Assembly: GCF_001579945.1 (NCBI RefSeq)
Contig: NZ_CP011971.1
Span: forward strand, 2,630,001 to 2,694,000
Origin: Steroidobacter denitrificans
GTDB lineage: Bacteria; Pseudomonadota; Gammaproteobacteria; Steroidobacterales; Steroidobacteraceae
DNA length: 64,000 nucleotides
Direction of reading: 5' to 3'
The position numbers and the translations under genes were made by a program. Shown here piece by piece: positions 8,702 through 19,728 of the stretch. The notes beneath the pieces are model-generated. The model ran no database searches. It had not been told where the DNA came from and saw only the letters and a program-made list of their open reading frames with translations. Within the stretch, counting starts at the first letter, position 1. Each line of letters starts with the position of its first letter.

Positions 8702-8931
8702 TCAGTCCCGGGAGCCGCAGGAACCGGCGGCGGCTTCGAAGCACGCTAAGATCTGCTGCTTCCCGGCATCGAAATGCACATTCAATCCGACGATCGTCAT
8801 CGCTCGTCCCCACGTCGATGGATCATCACATTCTGCGCATCGACCTCGTCCGGACACTGATCCGCATCAAGTTGCACGATTCTCGAATTCGACGCGGTCC
8901 CGCCCCGAATCGGCCAGAGGGACTCGTCCAC
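8702..8931 (-). other. Two tiny overlapping reading frames, doubtful
   Basis: Between the hydrolase and the NnrS-like gene the minus strand holds a 44-codon frame from GTG 8931 whose stop overlaps (ATGA, 8797-8800) the start of a 32-codon frame ending at 8702, six bases before the next gene. The coupled arrangement looks gene-like and the second peptide (MTIVGLNVHFDAGKQQIL...) has plausible amino-acid composition. Neither resembles a family I know. They could be a broken gene or chance. Confidence 0.2.
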
Positions 8932-8962
8932 CGCATTCCAGGACGGGCGGAGCCGCGCCCAG

Positions 8963-9637
8963 TCAGCGCTGAAACGTCCCCATACGCAGAAAATGCACCG
9001 CCTGTTGCAACGCCTCGGCGGATAGCAACATGCCGGTATGCGAAGTGGCGATAACGATATGATCCTTGGCGCCCGGCAGACGCGTCTCCTCGACCCGCAC
9101 GGTACCGTCATGCTCGCCCTCCAGGCCGGCGAACAGGCGGCCCAGCCCCAACCTCATGGAACCGGCGATCACCCCGACCTCGCGATGACCGGACCACTGG
9201 CGCGGCGGGATGTCCGCAGGTTCGATGCACTCCTGGTACAACGCCGGGCCCAGGATCCGCCTACCGAAAGGCAGCCGCCGGGCTATCTCGCGAGCCGCTC
9301 TGGATCCCTGGGACGGGGTCCCCATCAGAACCACCCGTCCCGGCGTCAGATCCTCCGACTCCAGCGCTCGCAGAATCACCAAGCCGCCGAGGCTATGGCC
9401 GATGAAATGCAAGGTCTGCGCACGCTGCGCGCGTGCGAACCGCAGCAGGCTCCGGGCATGCTCGCGCATCGAGCCCCGCAGCGTAGGGTAGGAAAAGATC
9501 ACGGCACGCAGTTGGCCGGCCTCCAGCCGCCGCTTGATGATGCCCAGCTCCAAACCCGACATCCACAGGCCATGCACCAGGATGACCAGCGGCCGGGCAT
9601 CCCCTCCGGCCTGTACAGCGCCGATGACAGAACTCAT
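8963..9637 (-). CDS. Alpha/beta hydrolase (lipase-like)
   Basis: The protein has 224 residues. The nucleophile elbow is GHSLGG (Ser82), the oxyanion-loop motif is LVHGLWMSG near residue 20, and Asp177 (HDGTV) and His200 (SHTGML) complete a likely catalytic triad. The overall pattern matches PGAP1/DUF676-like esterases and lipases of the alpha/beta-hydrolase fold. There is no signal peptide, so it is probably cytoplasmic. ATG 9637 was chosen; a GTG two codons earlier is possible. It lies 76 bp downstream of aspS on the same strand and may be co-transcribed with it. The substrate is unknown. Confidence 0.85.
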   Translation of the reverse strand: MSSVIGAVQAGGDARPLVILVHGLWMSGLELGIIKRRLEAGQLRAVIFSYPTLRGSMREHARSLLRFARAQRAQTLHFIGHSLGGLVILRALESEDLTPGRVVLMGTPSQGSRAAREIARRLPFGRRILGPALYQECIEPADIPPRQWSGHREVGVIAGSMRLGLGRLFAGLEGEHDGTVRVEETRLPGAKDHIVIATSHTGMLLSAEALQQAVHFLRMGTFQR

Positions 9638-9713
9638 TCTCACGCAGCCACGAAGCCGTCTTCACGGCCGCTGCGCGAATGCCGCAACCGCCGTTCATGT
9701 GCTCACCCGGATC

Positions 9714-11492
9714 TCAGCCCACCTTCACCGGCAGCCTGACCCGGATATACAGTTCCTTGAGCTGCTCCTCGCTGACCGGCGTCGGGGCGTTCGTCAACAA
9801 ATCCGCCGCTGTCTGGGTTTTCGGGAAGGCGATGACATCGCGAATGCTGTCGGTGCCGGCCATGAACATCACGATGCGGTCCAGGCCGAAGGCGATACCG
9901 CCGTGCGGCGGCGTACCGTACTTGAGCGCCTCCAGCAGGAAGCCGAACTTCTGCTGCGCCTCTTCCGGCCCGATGCCCAACAAATCGAACACGGCCGACT
10001 GCATGTCCGGGCGATGGATACGCACCGAACCGCCGCCGATCTCCGAACCGTTGAGCACCATGTCATAGCCCTTGGAGATCGCGTTCGCCGGATCCGCCCG
10101 CAATTCCGCGGCATCCTCGCAACGCGGCGCGGTGAAGGGATGATGCAGCGCCACCCAGCGCTTGGCATCCGCATCCCATTCGAACATCGGGAAATCCACC
10201 ACCCACAACGGCCGCCAGCCGGTCTGCGCCATGCCCAGATCATGTCCCAGCTTGATGCGCAGCGCACCCAGCGAGTCGTTCACGACTTTAGCAGTATCCG
10301 CGCCGAAAAAGATCAGGTCGCCGTCTGCCGCCGCCGCGCGGGTCAAAATGCCCTCGATGGCCGCATCACTCAGGAATTTCAGGATAGGAGACTGCAGACC
10401 GTCGCGCCCCTTCGCCAACTCGTTTACCTTCACGTACGCCAGTCCCTTCGCGCCGTAGCGTCCGACGAAGGCAGTGCAATCATCGATTTCCTTGCGCGTC
10501 ATGCGCACACCGCCCTGCGGCACCCGCAATGCGGCGACGCGGCCCTGCGGGTTGGCGGCCGGCGCGGCGAACACCTTGAATTCGCAATCGCGCACCAGGT
10601 CGGCCACATCCACCAGTTCCAGATCAATGCGCAGATCCGGCTTGTCCGAACCATAGCGGCGCATCGCCTCCGCGTAGGTGATGCGCGGGAAGGGCGCCGG
10701 CAGCTCATCACCCAGGACAGTGGCGAAAATCGAGCAGATCAGTGCCTCCATGTGCTGCATGATCTGTTCCTCGCTCATGAACGAGGTCTCGATATCCAGC
10801 TGTGTGAACTCCGGCTGGCGTTCCGCGCGCAGATCTTCATCGCGGAAACAACGCACGATCTGATAATAGCGATCGAAACCGCTCATCATCAACAATTGCT
10901 TGAACAACTGCGGCGATTGCGGCAGCGCGAAAAATTGCCCTGCATGCGTGCGGCTGGGTACCAGATAGTCACGCGCGCCTTCCGGCGTCGCCTTGGTGAG
11001 CATGGGTGTCTCGATGTCGATATAGCCCTGCTCGTCCAGGTAGTCGCGCATGGCGCGCGTCACCCGATGGCGCAGTCGAAGACGCTTCTGCATCACCTCG
11101 CGGCGCAGGTCCAGATAGCGATACTTGAGGCGCAACTCCTCGTTGGCGGCTTCATCGTGATGAAACGGCGGCGTCTCGGCCCGGCTCAGAATCTCCAGCT
11201 CGCGCGCCAGCACTTCGACCTGGCCCGAGGCCAGCGCCGCATTCGCCGTCCCCGGCGGACGGGGACGCACCAGCCCGCGAATGCGCACACAAAACTCTCC
11301 CCGCAGGCGCTCGGCATCCTGGAATATTTCCCTGGCATCCGGATCGAACACGATCTGCAGCAGACCCTCGCGGTCGCGCAGATCCACGAAAATCACTCCG
11401 CCATGATCGCGCCGCCGGTGCACCCAGCCCGCCACGCTGACCTCCTGGCCACTGAGGATTTCGTCGACCTGACCGCAATAATGGGAACGCAT
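9714..11492 (-). CDS. aspS: Aspartate--tRNA ligase
   Basis: The protein has 592 residues, the length of bacterial-type AspRS. It has the N-terminal OB-fold anticodon-binding domain ([11 protein letters not shown]... [21 protein letters not shown]), the class II catalytic core ([19 protein letters not shown]), the inserted GAD domain, and motif 3 ([15 protein letters not shown]). It charges tRNA-Asp. His30 in RRRDHGG and the Ser-Gly of ALASGQVEV correspond by alignment from memory to positions linked to relaxed (Asp/Asn) specificity in Pseudomonas AspRS, so it may be non-discriminating and depend on GatCAB. ATG 11492 (MRSHY) is the family start; the frame is open upstream to 11588. Confidence 0.97.
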   Translation of the reverse strand: MRSHYCGQVDEILSGQEVSVAGWVHRRRDHGGVIFVDLRDREGLLQIVFDPDAREIFQDAERLRGEFCVRIRGLVRPRPPGTANAALASGQVEVLARELEILSRAETPPFHHDEAANEELRLKYRYLDLRREVMQKRLRLRHRVTRAMRDYLDEQGYIDIETPMLTKATPEGARDYLVPSRTHAGQFFALPQSPQLFKQLLMMSGFDRYYQIVRCFRDEDLRAERQPEFTQLDIETSFMSEEQIMQHMEALICSIFATVLGDELPAPFPRITYAEAMRRYGSDKPDLRIDLELVDVADLVRDCEFKVFAAPAANPQGRVAALRVPQGGVRMTRKEIDDCTAFVGRYGAKGLAYVKVNELAKGRDGLQSPILKFLSDAAIEGILTRAAAADGDLIFFGADTAKVVNDSLGALRIKLGHDLGMAQTGWRPLWVVDFPMFEWDADAKRWVALHHPFTAPRCEDAAELRADPANAISKGYDMVLNGSEIGGGSVRIHRPDMQSAVFDLLGIGPEEAQQKFGFLLEALKYGTPPHGGIAFGLDRIVMFMAGTDSIRDVIAFPKTQTAADLLTNAPTPVSEEQLKELYIRVRLPVKVG

Positions 11493-11650
11493 GGGGAAGA
11501 CTCTGAAAGGTGTGTCCGCGGGGGATGCCGCCCCGCCTAAATTACGAGCGCGCGATGTTACGGAGCCCCCGGAACCCACGCAAGGCAAGCCGGCGCCGTT
11601 CCGCAGCGCCTTTCGCCCGCGACGCGCCGGGGCCAGGCCCGGCGCGCTGC

Positions 11651-12145
11651 TCAGCGGGCCTTCTTGGTGCCGGTCTTTTTCTTGGCCGTGGACCGGGCTG
11701 CGGGTCGGGCCGCGGGTCGGGCTGTCGTGGCCGGGCGGGCTGGGCTGGCCGGCTTCGAGGAACGCCTCGGCCCTGCGGCGGCGCTACCGGTCGTCGCTGT
11801 CGACTTGGCGGCCGGCTTGGCCACCGGCTTGACAGGCGTCTGGGCATCAGCGCCCGTACCGGCACCGTCCTTGGCCTCCGCCCCGGCAGTCTTGCCGTCC
11901 TCCTTGGCCTCGCTGCGCTCGGGGGCCTCCTCGCCACCGGCCAGATTGCGCTTCTGCTCCTGCTCGGACTTGAAATCGGTCTCGTACCAGCCCGATCCCT
12001 TGAGGCGGAACACCGGCGCGGAGACCAGCTTTTTCAAGGCCTGCTTCTTGCAGCTGGGACATTTGCGCAGCGGCGGATCGGAAATCTTCTGCAACGCTTC
12101 GACATAGAACTTGCAGGCCGTGCATTCGTATTCGTAAAAGGGCAT
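11651..12145 (-). CDS. FmdB family zinc ribbon protein with basic tail
   Basis: The protein has 164 residues. The first 60 form an FmdB-type zinc ribbon with Cys8, Cys11, Cys29 and Cys32 ([18 protein letters not shown]) and the trailing segment [15 protein letters not shown]. The rest is low complexity: an acidic stretch (about 71-95) and then an Ala/Pro/Lys/Arg-rich tail ending [10 protein letters not shown]. FmdB proteins are usually about 70-110 residues, so the tail is an addition. The position upstream of aspS on the same strand is a common gammaproteobacterial arrangement. Function is unknown; the family is called a putative regulatory protein. The start at 12145 is fixed by the zinc ribbon. 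Confidence 0.88.
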   Translation of the reverse strand: MPFYEYECTACKFYVEALQKISDPPLRKCPSCKKQALKKLVSAPVFRLKGSGWYETDFKSEQEQKRNLAGGEEAPERSEAKEDGKTAGAEAKDGAGTGADAQTPVKPVAKPAAKSTATTGSAAAGPRRSSKPASPARPATTARPAARPAARSTAKKKTGTKKAR

Positions 12146-12305
12146 TGAACGCCTCAAAACATCATGACAAGCAATAATGGGCGAGCGCATCTTAGTGCCG
12201 CTGCGCCGCAGTTCAAGCCGTCCCGTCAAGTCCACCACATCAGTGGCCAAGGGCCGGTACGCCGCCCTCGGATCCGGCCGTTCTACCGCGCCGGCCGGTA
12301 CCCGG

Positions 12306-14879
<2,574 letters not shown>

Positions 14880-14958
14880 GGAACAACCTCACGACGGCGC
14901 CCACGGGGCGGTTTCCGCCTTTTTATATTGACGATGGCCGTGTCGGCCGATGCCGTCG

Positions 14959-14988
14959 ATGTGGGGCGGACCCTGCGGAAATTCAATC
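14959..14988 (-). promoter_or_regulatory. Sigma-32-like heat-shock promoter of clpB
   Basis: Read on the minus strand, ATTGAAT (14981-14987) is followed after 14 bp by CCCCACAT (14959-14966). This fits the RpoH consensus CTTGAAA, 11-16 bp, CCCCATnT with few mismatches. It ends 80 bp upstream of the clpB start codon. The match is by eye. Confidence 0.7.
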
Positions 14989-15106
14989 ACACCGAAAGGA
15001 TTTTCCGCCTTCCTGGCTTTCGCTTCCAGCCGCCGCAAAGCCGGCGTGGCTCACCCGCGTATCGCGCTCATTCACGGCTGCGCCGAATCATGCGCCGGGA
15101 TGAGTG

Positions 15107-15430
15107 TCACTTTTTGGCGGGTACCTTGCTGCGTTTTCCAAGCAGCGTCTTGTCGAGCAGGCGTTCACCTCTGACGACATGGACGAGATGAATCGACCCT
15201 TTCTCATGACGGTAGATCACGCGGCACGGCGGTTCAACGATCTGGCGATAGCGCCAACCCTGGAACTCCGACAGCTTGGAGCCACTTAGGGGGTGTGCAG
15301 CCAATTGATCGACATGATCAAAGACGCGCCGCACGAGCTTGCGGGCCGCCTGCGGATTATCTAAAGCGATGTAGTCGGCGATGGTATCCAGATCGGCCAG
15401 CGCAGGTTCAGTCCAAATTATTTCAGCCAT
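15107..15430 (-). CDS. ParE/RelE-type toxin
   Basis: The protein has 107 residues with the RelE/ParE fold pattern: IIWTEPALADLDTIADYIALDNPQAA at the N-terminus, the Arg-rich helix KLVRRVFDHVDQL, and the C-terminal strands YRQIVEPPCRVIYRH and IHLVHVVRGERLL. Members either cleave ribosome-bound mRNA (RelE) or poison gyrase (ParE); sequence alone does not decide, though the Asp-Ile-Ala-Asp-Tyr-Ile type N-terminus is ParE-like. It overlaps the antitoxin gene upstream by 13 bp, which couples translation. The tail KRSKVPAKK is basic. Confidence 0.88.
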   Translation of the reverse strand: MAEIIWTEPALADLDTIADYIALDNPQAARKLVRRVFDHVDQLAAHPLSGSKLSEFQGWRYRQIVEPPCRVIYRHEKGSIHLVHVVRGERLLDKTLLGKRSKVPAKK

Positions 15431-15675
15431 CGAGATAGACGTTGCTTGGCTTGGGCGTGCGTGACCGTGCGCCCCTCCTCGATGGCTTTTTCGCCTCGGG
15501 CAATACCCTCCAGCAGTCTCATGCGGCGCTGCAATAACTCGTAGCTTTCCACATCCACCAAATAGGCGCTGGGCAGACCATGCTGGGTGATAAGGATGGG
15601 CTCACGACTGCGCTCCAATTCATCCAGGAGCTCAGTCGCCTGCCGCTTAAGCGTGGTCACGAGTTCGGTGCGCAT
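15418..15675 (-). CDS. Phd/YefM-family antitoxin
   Basis: This 85-residue protein has the Phd/YefM pattern: N-terminal DNA-binding part (MRTELVTTLKRQATELLDELERSREPILITQHGLPSAYLVDVESYELLQRR) and a charged C-terminal toxin-neutralising tail (GEKAIEEGRTVTHAQAKQRLSRWLK). It precedes and overlaps the toxin gene, the usual order. Such antitoxins repress their own operon; the 26-bp palindrome that includes its start codon is the probable operator. Confidence 0.9.
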   Translation of the reverse strand: MRTELVTTLKRQATELLDELERSREPILITQHGLPSAYLVDVESYELLQRRMRLLEGIARGEKAIEEGRTVTHAQAKQRLSRWLK

Positions 15676-15700
15676 GAAGTGATACTAAAGTATCACTTCA
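15675..15700 (-). promoter_or_regulatory. Palindromic operator over the antitoxin start
   Basis: The 26 bp form a perfect inverted repeat with 12-bp arms (TGAAGTGATACT and its complement) around a central AA. Its edge overlaps the ATG of the Phd-type antitoxin at 15673-15675. This is the expected type and position of an autoregulatory Phd/YefM operator. Binding by the neighbour is inferred. Confidence 0.75.
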
Positions 15701-15732
15701 TGCAGTACAAATCGGTAGTGATGCCGGATAAG

Positions 15733-15766
15733 CTCAGCGGCCGCCTGTCAAGATCAGACCGCTGAG
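15733..15766 (-). terminator. Hairpin after the ZIP transporter gene
   Basis: CTCAGCGG (15733-15740) and CCGCTGAG (15759-15766) form an 8-bp stem with an 18-nt loop, ending right at the ZIP gene stop codon on the minus strand. There is no run of T after it, so a role as terminator is only possible. Confidence 0.35.
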
Positions 15767-16717
15767 TCAATGCGCCAGGCTATGCCCGATATAGATGACC
15801 GCCACGCCCAGCAGGATGAACACGAACTGGCGAATGCCCGAACCCGGATCCACGCGCCGGTGCAGGCCTGGGATCAAGTCCGCCACGGCGATGTACAAAA
15901 AGCTGGAGGCGGCGATCGCCACCGCGTACGGCAACATCCAGGTCACCGGCGCCAGGGCGAAATAGGCGAGCAGGCCGCCGAGGATCGATGTCAGGCTGGT
16001 CGCCAGATTCAGCGTCATGGCCTTCAGCCGCGACATGCCGCTGTCCAGCAGGATGGCCAGATCGCCCACTTCCTGCGGAATCTCATGAGTGAACACCGCC
16101 AGCGCCGTCACCACGCCTAAATGCAGGTCGGTCATGAACGCAGCGGCGATCAACACCCCGTCGAGCACATTATGGAAGCCGTCACCCAGCAGGATCAGCA
16201 TCGCCGAGGCCCGCGCCCGCCCATCCTGCCAAGGTCGAGCCGCAGCATCGGCCATAGCATCAGATTGACCCCGGATGAGCCCGTCCCCAGCATGGCCCGC
16301 ATGGTCCGCATGGCCTTGTGAGACGAACTTCGCCGCCACCGGCCGATGTGAATGACCATGGCCGACCTCCTGATCCGGCCCGCCCAGCGGCACGGGCGCG
16401 TGCGGAAAGTGCCCCTCGCACAGATCCTGATGACAATGCCGCCACAGGACCAGCTTTTCCAGCACAAAAAAGATCAACAGCCCCACCAGCACGGTCAGCC
16501 CGATGCGATGGGTATTGGCGAGGCCCGCCCCCTCGATCGCATGCGGCAGCAGGCCCAGCAGCGCTGCGCTCAGCAATGCGCCGGTGGCGAAACTGACCAG
16601 GTGCGGCAACGCCCGCGTCCGCAGCGACACCGGCGCCACCAGGAACACGGAGGCCGCCAGCGCGCTCAGCACGCCACCCAGGGCGGTAAAGATCAGGATC
16701 CAGAGCAGCAATGACAT
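15767..16717 (-). CDS. ZIP family metal transporter
   Basis: The protein has 316 residues with eight predicted membrane helices. The long loop between helices 3 and 4 is His-rich (GHGHSHRP..., GHADHAGHAG), which is typical of metal sensing or binding in ZIPs. Helices 4 and 5 carry the transport-site motifs HNVLDGVLIAAAF and HEIPQEVGDLAIL. ZIP proteins import Zn(II) or other divalent metals across the inner membrane; the exact metal is not predictable here. ATG 16717 gives a normal N-terminal helix (MSLLLWILIFTALGGVLSAL). The extension to 16786 is Arg-rich and unlikely. Confidence 0.92.
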   Translation of the reverse strand: MSLLLWILIFTALGGVLSALAASVFLVAPVSLRTRALPHLVSFATGALLSAALLGLLPHAIEGAGLANTHRIGLTVLVGLLIFFVLEKLVLWRHCHQDLCEGHFPHAPVPLGGPDQEVGHGHSHRPVAAKFVSQGHADHAGHAGDGLIRGQSDAMADAAARPWQDGRARASAMLILLGDGFHNVLDGVLIAAAFMTDLHLGVVTALAVFTHEIPQEVGDLAILLDSGMSRLKAMTLNLATSLTSILGGLLAYFALAPVTWMLPYAVAIAASSFLYIAVADLIPGLHRRVDPGSGIRQFVFILLGVAVIYIGHSLAH

Positions 16718-16894
16718 AAATGATGCACGCTTCGCCCTGCGGATGCGCCGGCCAGGCCATTCGACCCGTGCACGAGCGCACTGCAAGACACTAGAACGGT
16801 TCTCGGAAACCGCAGGGATATTGATATTCTATCGAGATCATCAGCCTAGCATGCGCGTCAAGCAGTTGAGCCGCCGCCCGCGCGGGTTAAGTCG

Positions 16895-17743
16895 TCAGCT
16901 CTCTCTCCAGATCAACGTGGCCATCCGGCCGGTGCGCCCGTCACGGCGATAGGAGAAAAAGCGCGTCGCATCGGCATAACAGCGAAAGCTGCTGATCCCG
17001 TCATGCTCCCGCTCGCCTCCCTGAGCGTCCGTCCGGCTAGTCGCGCCACTCTCCAGCCACCCTCCCTCGAAAACGGCCTCTACGCCGAGCCGTTGCAGCT
17101 CGCGCCGGGCCAGGGCAGCCAGATCCGCCTGCCAGCGTCCCTGCGCATTGCCCTGGAAAGCCTTCGAATGCAGCGTATCGCGCACCAGGAAAGCCGCACG
17201 CACCTCCTCCCCGACCTCGAAGGCCGCCGGCTCGATCGCCGGACCCAGCCAGGCCATCATTTCACCAGGCGCCCCGCCCATCGCCGCCAGCGTTGCTGCC
17301 AGCACCCCCCCCGCCAGTCCCCGCCAGCCCGCGTGCGCGGCCGCCACCCGCGTACCGGCCCGATCGCAGAACAGCACCGGCAAACAATCCGCCGTCAGCA
17401 CCACACAGACCTGGTGCGCCTGGCGCGCATAGACGGCATCGGCCTGCGGTGCGGGCCGCATCGCGCCGCGCGGCGCGGCCTCCACCACGCGTATGCCATG
17501 CACCTGGTCCAGCCATAAAGGCTCGCCCGGCAGATGCAGGGCTTCGCACAGCCGGTGCCGGTTGCTCGCCACCGCCTGCGGGTCATCGCCCACATGCATC
17601 CCCAGATTCAAGCTGGCATAGGACCCGGCGCTGATGCCGCCGCCTCGCAGACTCACGGCCGAGCGCACCTGCGCAGGAGCCGGCCAGGCCGGCCGGATCC
17701 ACTGCAGATCGCCCTGCTGCAACTCGTCCGGCGCATCGCTCAT
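16895..17743 (-). CDS. pgeF: PgeF/YfiH-type purine nucleoside phosphorylase (laccase-domain protein)
   Basis: The protein has 282 residues of the Cu-oxidase_4/LACC1 family. Metal and catalytic residues are visible: His in LDQVHGIRVVEA, Cys in VVLTADCLPVLFCD and His in AAAHAGWRGLAGGV. Older annotations call it polyphenol oxidase; later work on the family shows purine nucleoside phosphorylase and adenosine deaminase activity, and in E. coli a role in removing miscoupled peptidoglycan precursors. ATG 17743 has GGTGGGG upstream. An in-frame ATG at 17863 would overlap rluD and add a His/Pro-rich stretch encoded by a 12-bp tandem repeat. It lies directly downstream of rluD, a widespread pairing. 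Confidence 0.9.
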   Translation of the reverse strand: MSDAPDELQQGDLQWIRPAWPAPAQVRSAVSLRGGGISAGSYASLNLGMHVGDDPQAVASNRHRLCEALHLPGEPLWLDQVHGIRVVEAAPRGAMRPAPQADAVYARQAHQVCVVLTADCLPVLFCDRAGTRVAAAHAGWRGLAGGVLAATLAAMGGAPGEMMAWLGPAIEPAAFEVGEEVRAAFLVRDTLHSKAFQGNAQGRWQADLAALARRELQRLGVEAVFEGGWLESGATSRTDAQGGEREHDGISSFRCYADATRFFSYRRDGRTGRMATLIWRES

Positions 17744-17837
17744 CGGCGCCCCACCCGGTTCCCCGGGCGATCCCGCGACCGGTGCTCGGTGCAGCTCAGC
17801 CGCGCCATGCGCTTCATGCCCCGAATCATGTTCTGGA

Positions 17838-18803
17838 TCATGTTCTGGATGCGTCGCGGGCATCCAGCGCCAGCGCCTGCAACAGCAGGCGCATATCCGC
17901 CGGCAACGGCGCCTCGCACACCACCGGCTCGCCAGTTGCCGGATGCTCGAACGCCAGTCTTGCGGCATGCAGCGCCTGACGCCTGAATCCGCGTAACACC
18001 TCGATCAATGCAGCCGTTGCTCCCCGGGGCAGTGTCAAGCGTCCCCCGTAAACCCGATCGCCCACCAGTGGATAGCCTATATGCGCCAGGTGCACCCGAA
18101 TCTGGTGCGTCCGCCCCGTCTCCAGTTTCAGGCGGACATGGGTATGGCCCCGAAAACGCTGCAATACCCGGTAATGCGTCACCGCCTCACGGCCGTCGGC
18201 ACGAATCGCCATGCGGACCCGGTCGACCGGATGGCGGCCGATCGGCGCCGTCACCGTACCGCCGCCCGTCATCACGCCCGCACAAACCGCCTCGTATTTC
18301 CGCTCCACCTCACGCGCCTCGATCGCCCGCGCCAGCGCCGTATGCGCCTCCACGGTCCGCGCCACCACCATCAGGCCGCTGGTATCCTTGTCCAGGCGAT
18401 GCACGATGCCGGCCCGCGGCAGCCGCGACAGGCCTGGATCGAAATGCAGCAAGGCATTCTGCAAGGTGCCCGCCGCATTGCCGGCCCCCGGATGCACCAC
18501 CAGGCCGACCGGCTTGTCGATGACCAGCACATGGGAGTCTTCATAGACCCGCTCGAGCGCGATCGGCTCAGGCGTCATCGCCACCGCATCGGGCCACTGC
18601 GCATCCACCTCGACGCGCTCTCCTCCCAGAACCTTGTCCTTGGGACGCAGCCGCGCACCGTTCACCAGCACGCCCCCCGTATCGATCCATTCCTTGATAC
18701 GGGTACGCGAATACCGACTCAACAACTCCGCCAGCACCTGGTCCAGGCGCTGGCCGGCCAGCTCGGGCGGGATCGTGAGACTGTGACGGATCGATTCGGA
18801 CAT
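17838..18803 (-). CDS. rluD: 23S rRNA pseudouridine(1911/1915/1917) synthase RluD
   Basis: The protein has 321 residues, normal for RluD. An N-terminal S4 RNA-binding domain (residues about 17-75, RLDQVLAELLSRYSRTRIKEWI) precedes the RluA-type catalytic domain with HRLDKDTSGLM, which holds the catalytic Asp. The later motifs RKYEAVCAGV and GRTHQIRVHLAHIGYPLVGD also fit. It modifies helix 69 of 23S rRNA. It is divergent from bamD (137 bp apart) and followed by pgeF, which matches the common gammaproteobacterial order. Confidence 0.96.
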   Translation of the reverse strand: MSESIRHSLTIPPELAGQRLDQVLAELLSRYSRTRIKEWIDTGGVLVNGARLRPKDKVLGGERVEVDAQWPDAVAMTPEPIALERVYEDSHVLVIDKPVGLVVHPGAGNAAGTLQNALLHFDPGLSRLPRAGIVHRLDKDTSGLMVVARTVEAHTALARAIEAREVERKYEAVCAGVMTGGGTVTAPIGRHPVDRVRMAIRADGREAVTHYRVLQRFRGHTHVRLKLETGRTHQIRVHLAHIGYPLVGDRVYGGRLTLPRGATAALIEVLRGFRRQALHAARLAFEHPATGEPVVCEAPLPADMRLLLQALALDARDASRT

Positions 18804-18940
18804 CGTAGCCAGGACTTTTTCCAGACAGGTTGAGGCATTGCCGGAATGGCGCTCGGCCGCGGCGGCAGCCTGCAGGCCGAATGTTCATGAACCCGGGGTG
18901 GGGCTATACTCGCCGGATTGCCCGACGACGGCGGTAACCG

Positions 18941-19726
18941 ATGAATTCTCGCACGCGCATCCTTATTCTGACCATGGCCGCCCTGATGCTGGCCTTGACG
19001 GGTTGCGGCAACAAACCCCGCGAGCAGCTCGGTAGCCCCGAAAAACTCTATGAACTCGCCAAACGCGCCGCCGACAGCGGCGACTATCGCACCGCCGTCA
19101 CTTACTACGAGCAGCTGGAAGCCCGCTTTCCGTTCAGCAACTCCGCGCGCCAGGGCCAGCTCGACCTCATGTATGCGTATTACAAGAGCCGCCAGCCCGA
19201 ATCCGCCATCGACCAGGCGGATCAGTTCATTCGCGAAAACCCCGCCCATCCCCGCGTGGACTATGCCTATTACATCAAGGGTCTGGTGCAGTTCGAGCGC
19301 AACGCGAATTTCCTGGAGCGCTGGTTCAATGCCGATCTCAGCCAGCGCCCGCCGATCGATGCGCGCAAGTCCTTTCAGGCCTTCCAGACCCTGGTGCAGC
19401 GTTTTCCCGACAGTGAATATGCCCCCGATGCGCGCCAACGCATGATTTTCCTGCGCAACCGGCTGGCCAACTACGAGGTCTACGTGGCGGGCTACTACCT
19501 CAAGCGCGGCGCCTATGTCGGCGCAATCAATCGCGCCAAGTATGCCATCGAAAATTATGACGGCGCGCCCCAGGTCAAGGAGGCGCTGCAAATCATGAGC
19601 GAATCCTATCGCAAGCTCGACATGCCTGAATTGGCCGGCGATGCGGAGCGCACCCTGCGGGAAAACTACGCTCACGCCGATGTGGTCCAGGAAGAGGCCC
19701 GGCGCAGCTGGTGGAAGTTCTGGTAG
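18941..19726 (+). CDS. bamD: Outer membrane assembly lipoprotein BamD
   Basis: This 261-residue protein starts with a lipoprotein signal (ILILTMAALMLALTGC; lipidated Cys22). It then has TPR-like repeats (YELAKRAADSGDYRTAVTYYEQLEARFPFSNSA, DFRYRPESA-type repeats) characteristic of BamD/ComL. BamD is an essential periplasmic partner of BamA in inserting beta-barrels into the outer membrane. It is divergent from rluD. A TATACT element at 18905-18910 is a possible -10 box. It is convergent with nadE, with only two bases between the stop codons. Confidence 0.96.
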   Translation: MNSRTRILILTMAALMLALTGCGNKPREQLGSPEKLYELAKRAADSGDYRTAVTYYEQLEARFPFSNSARQGQLDLMYAYYKSRQPESAIDQADQFIRENPAHPRVDYAYYIKGLVQFERNANFLERWFNADLSQRPPIDARKSFQAFQTLVQRFPDSEYAPDARQRMIFLRNRLANYEVYVAGYYLKRGAYVGAINRAKYAIENYDGAPQVKEALQIMSESYRKLDMPELAGDAERTLRENYAHADVVQEEARRSWWKFW

Positions 19727-19728
19727 GC

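Noticed and set aside
9534..11540. Long plus-strand frame opposite aspS
   Set aside because: His/Arg/Gln-rich composition typical of antisense reading; AspRS motifs on the minus strand are complete.
17744..17968. Extended N-terminus of PgeF including a His/Glu-Pro repeat
   Set aside because: It would overlap rluD by more than 100 bp and is not part of the family; the 12-bp DNA repeat explains the peptide.
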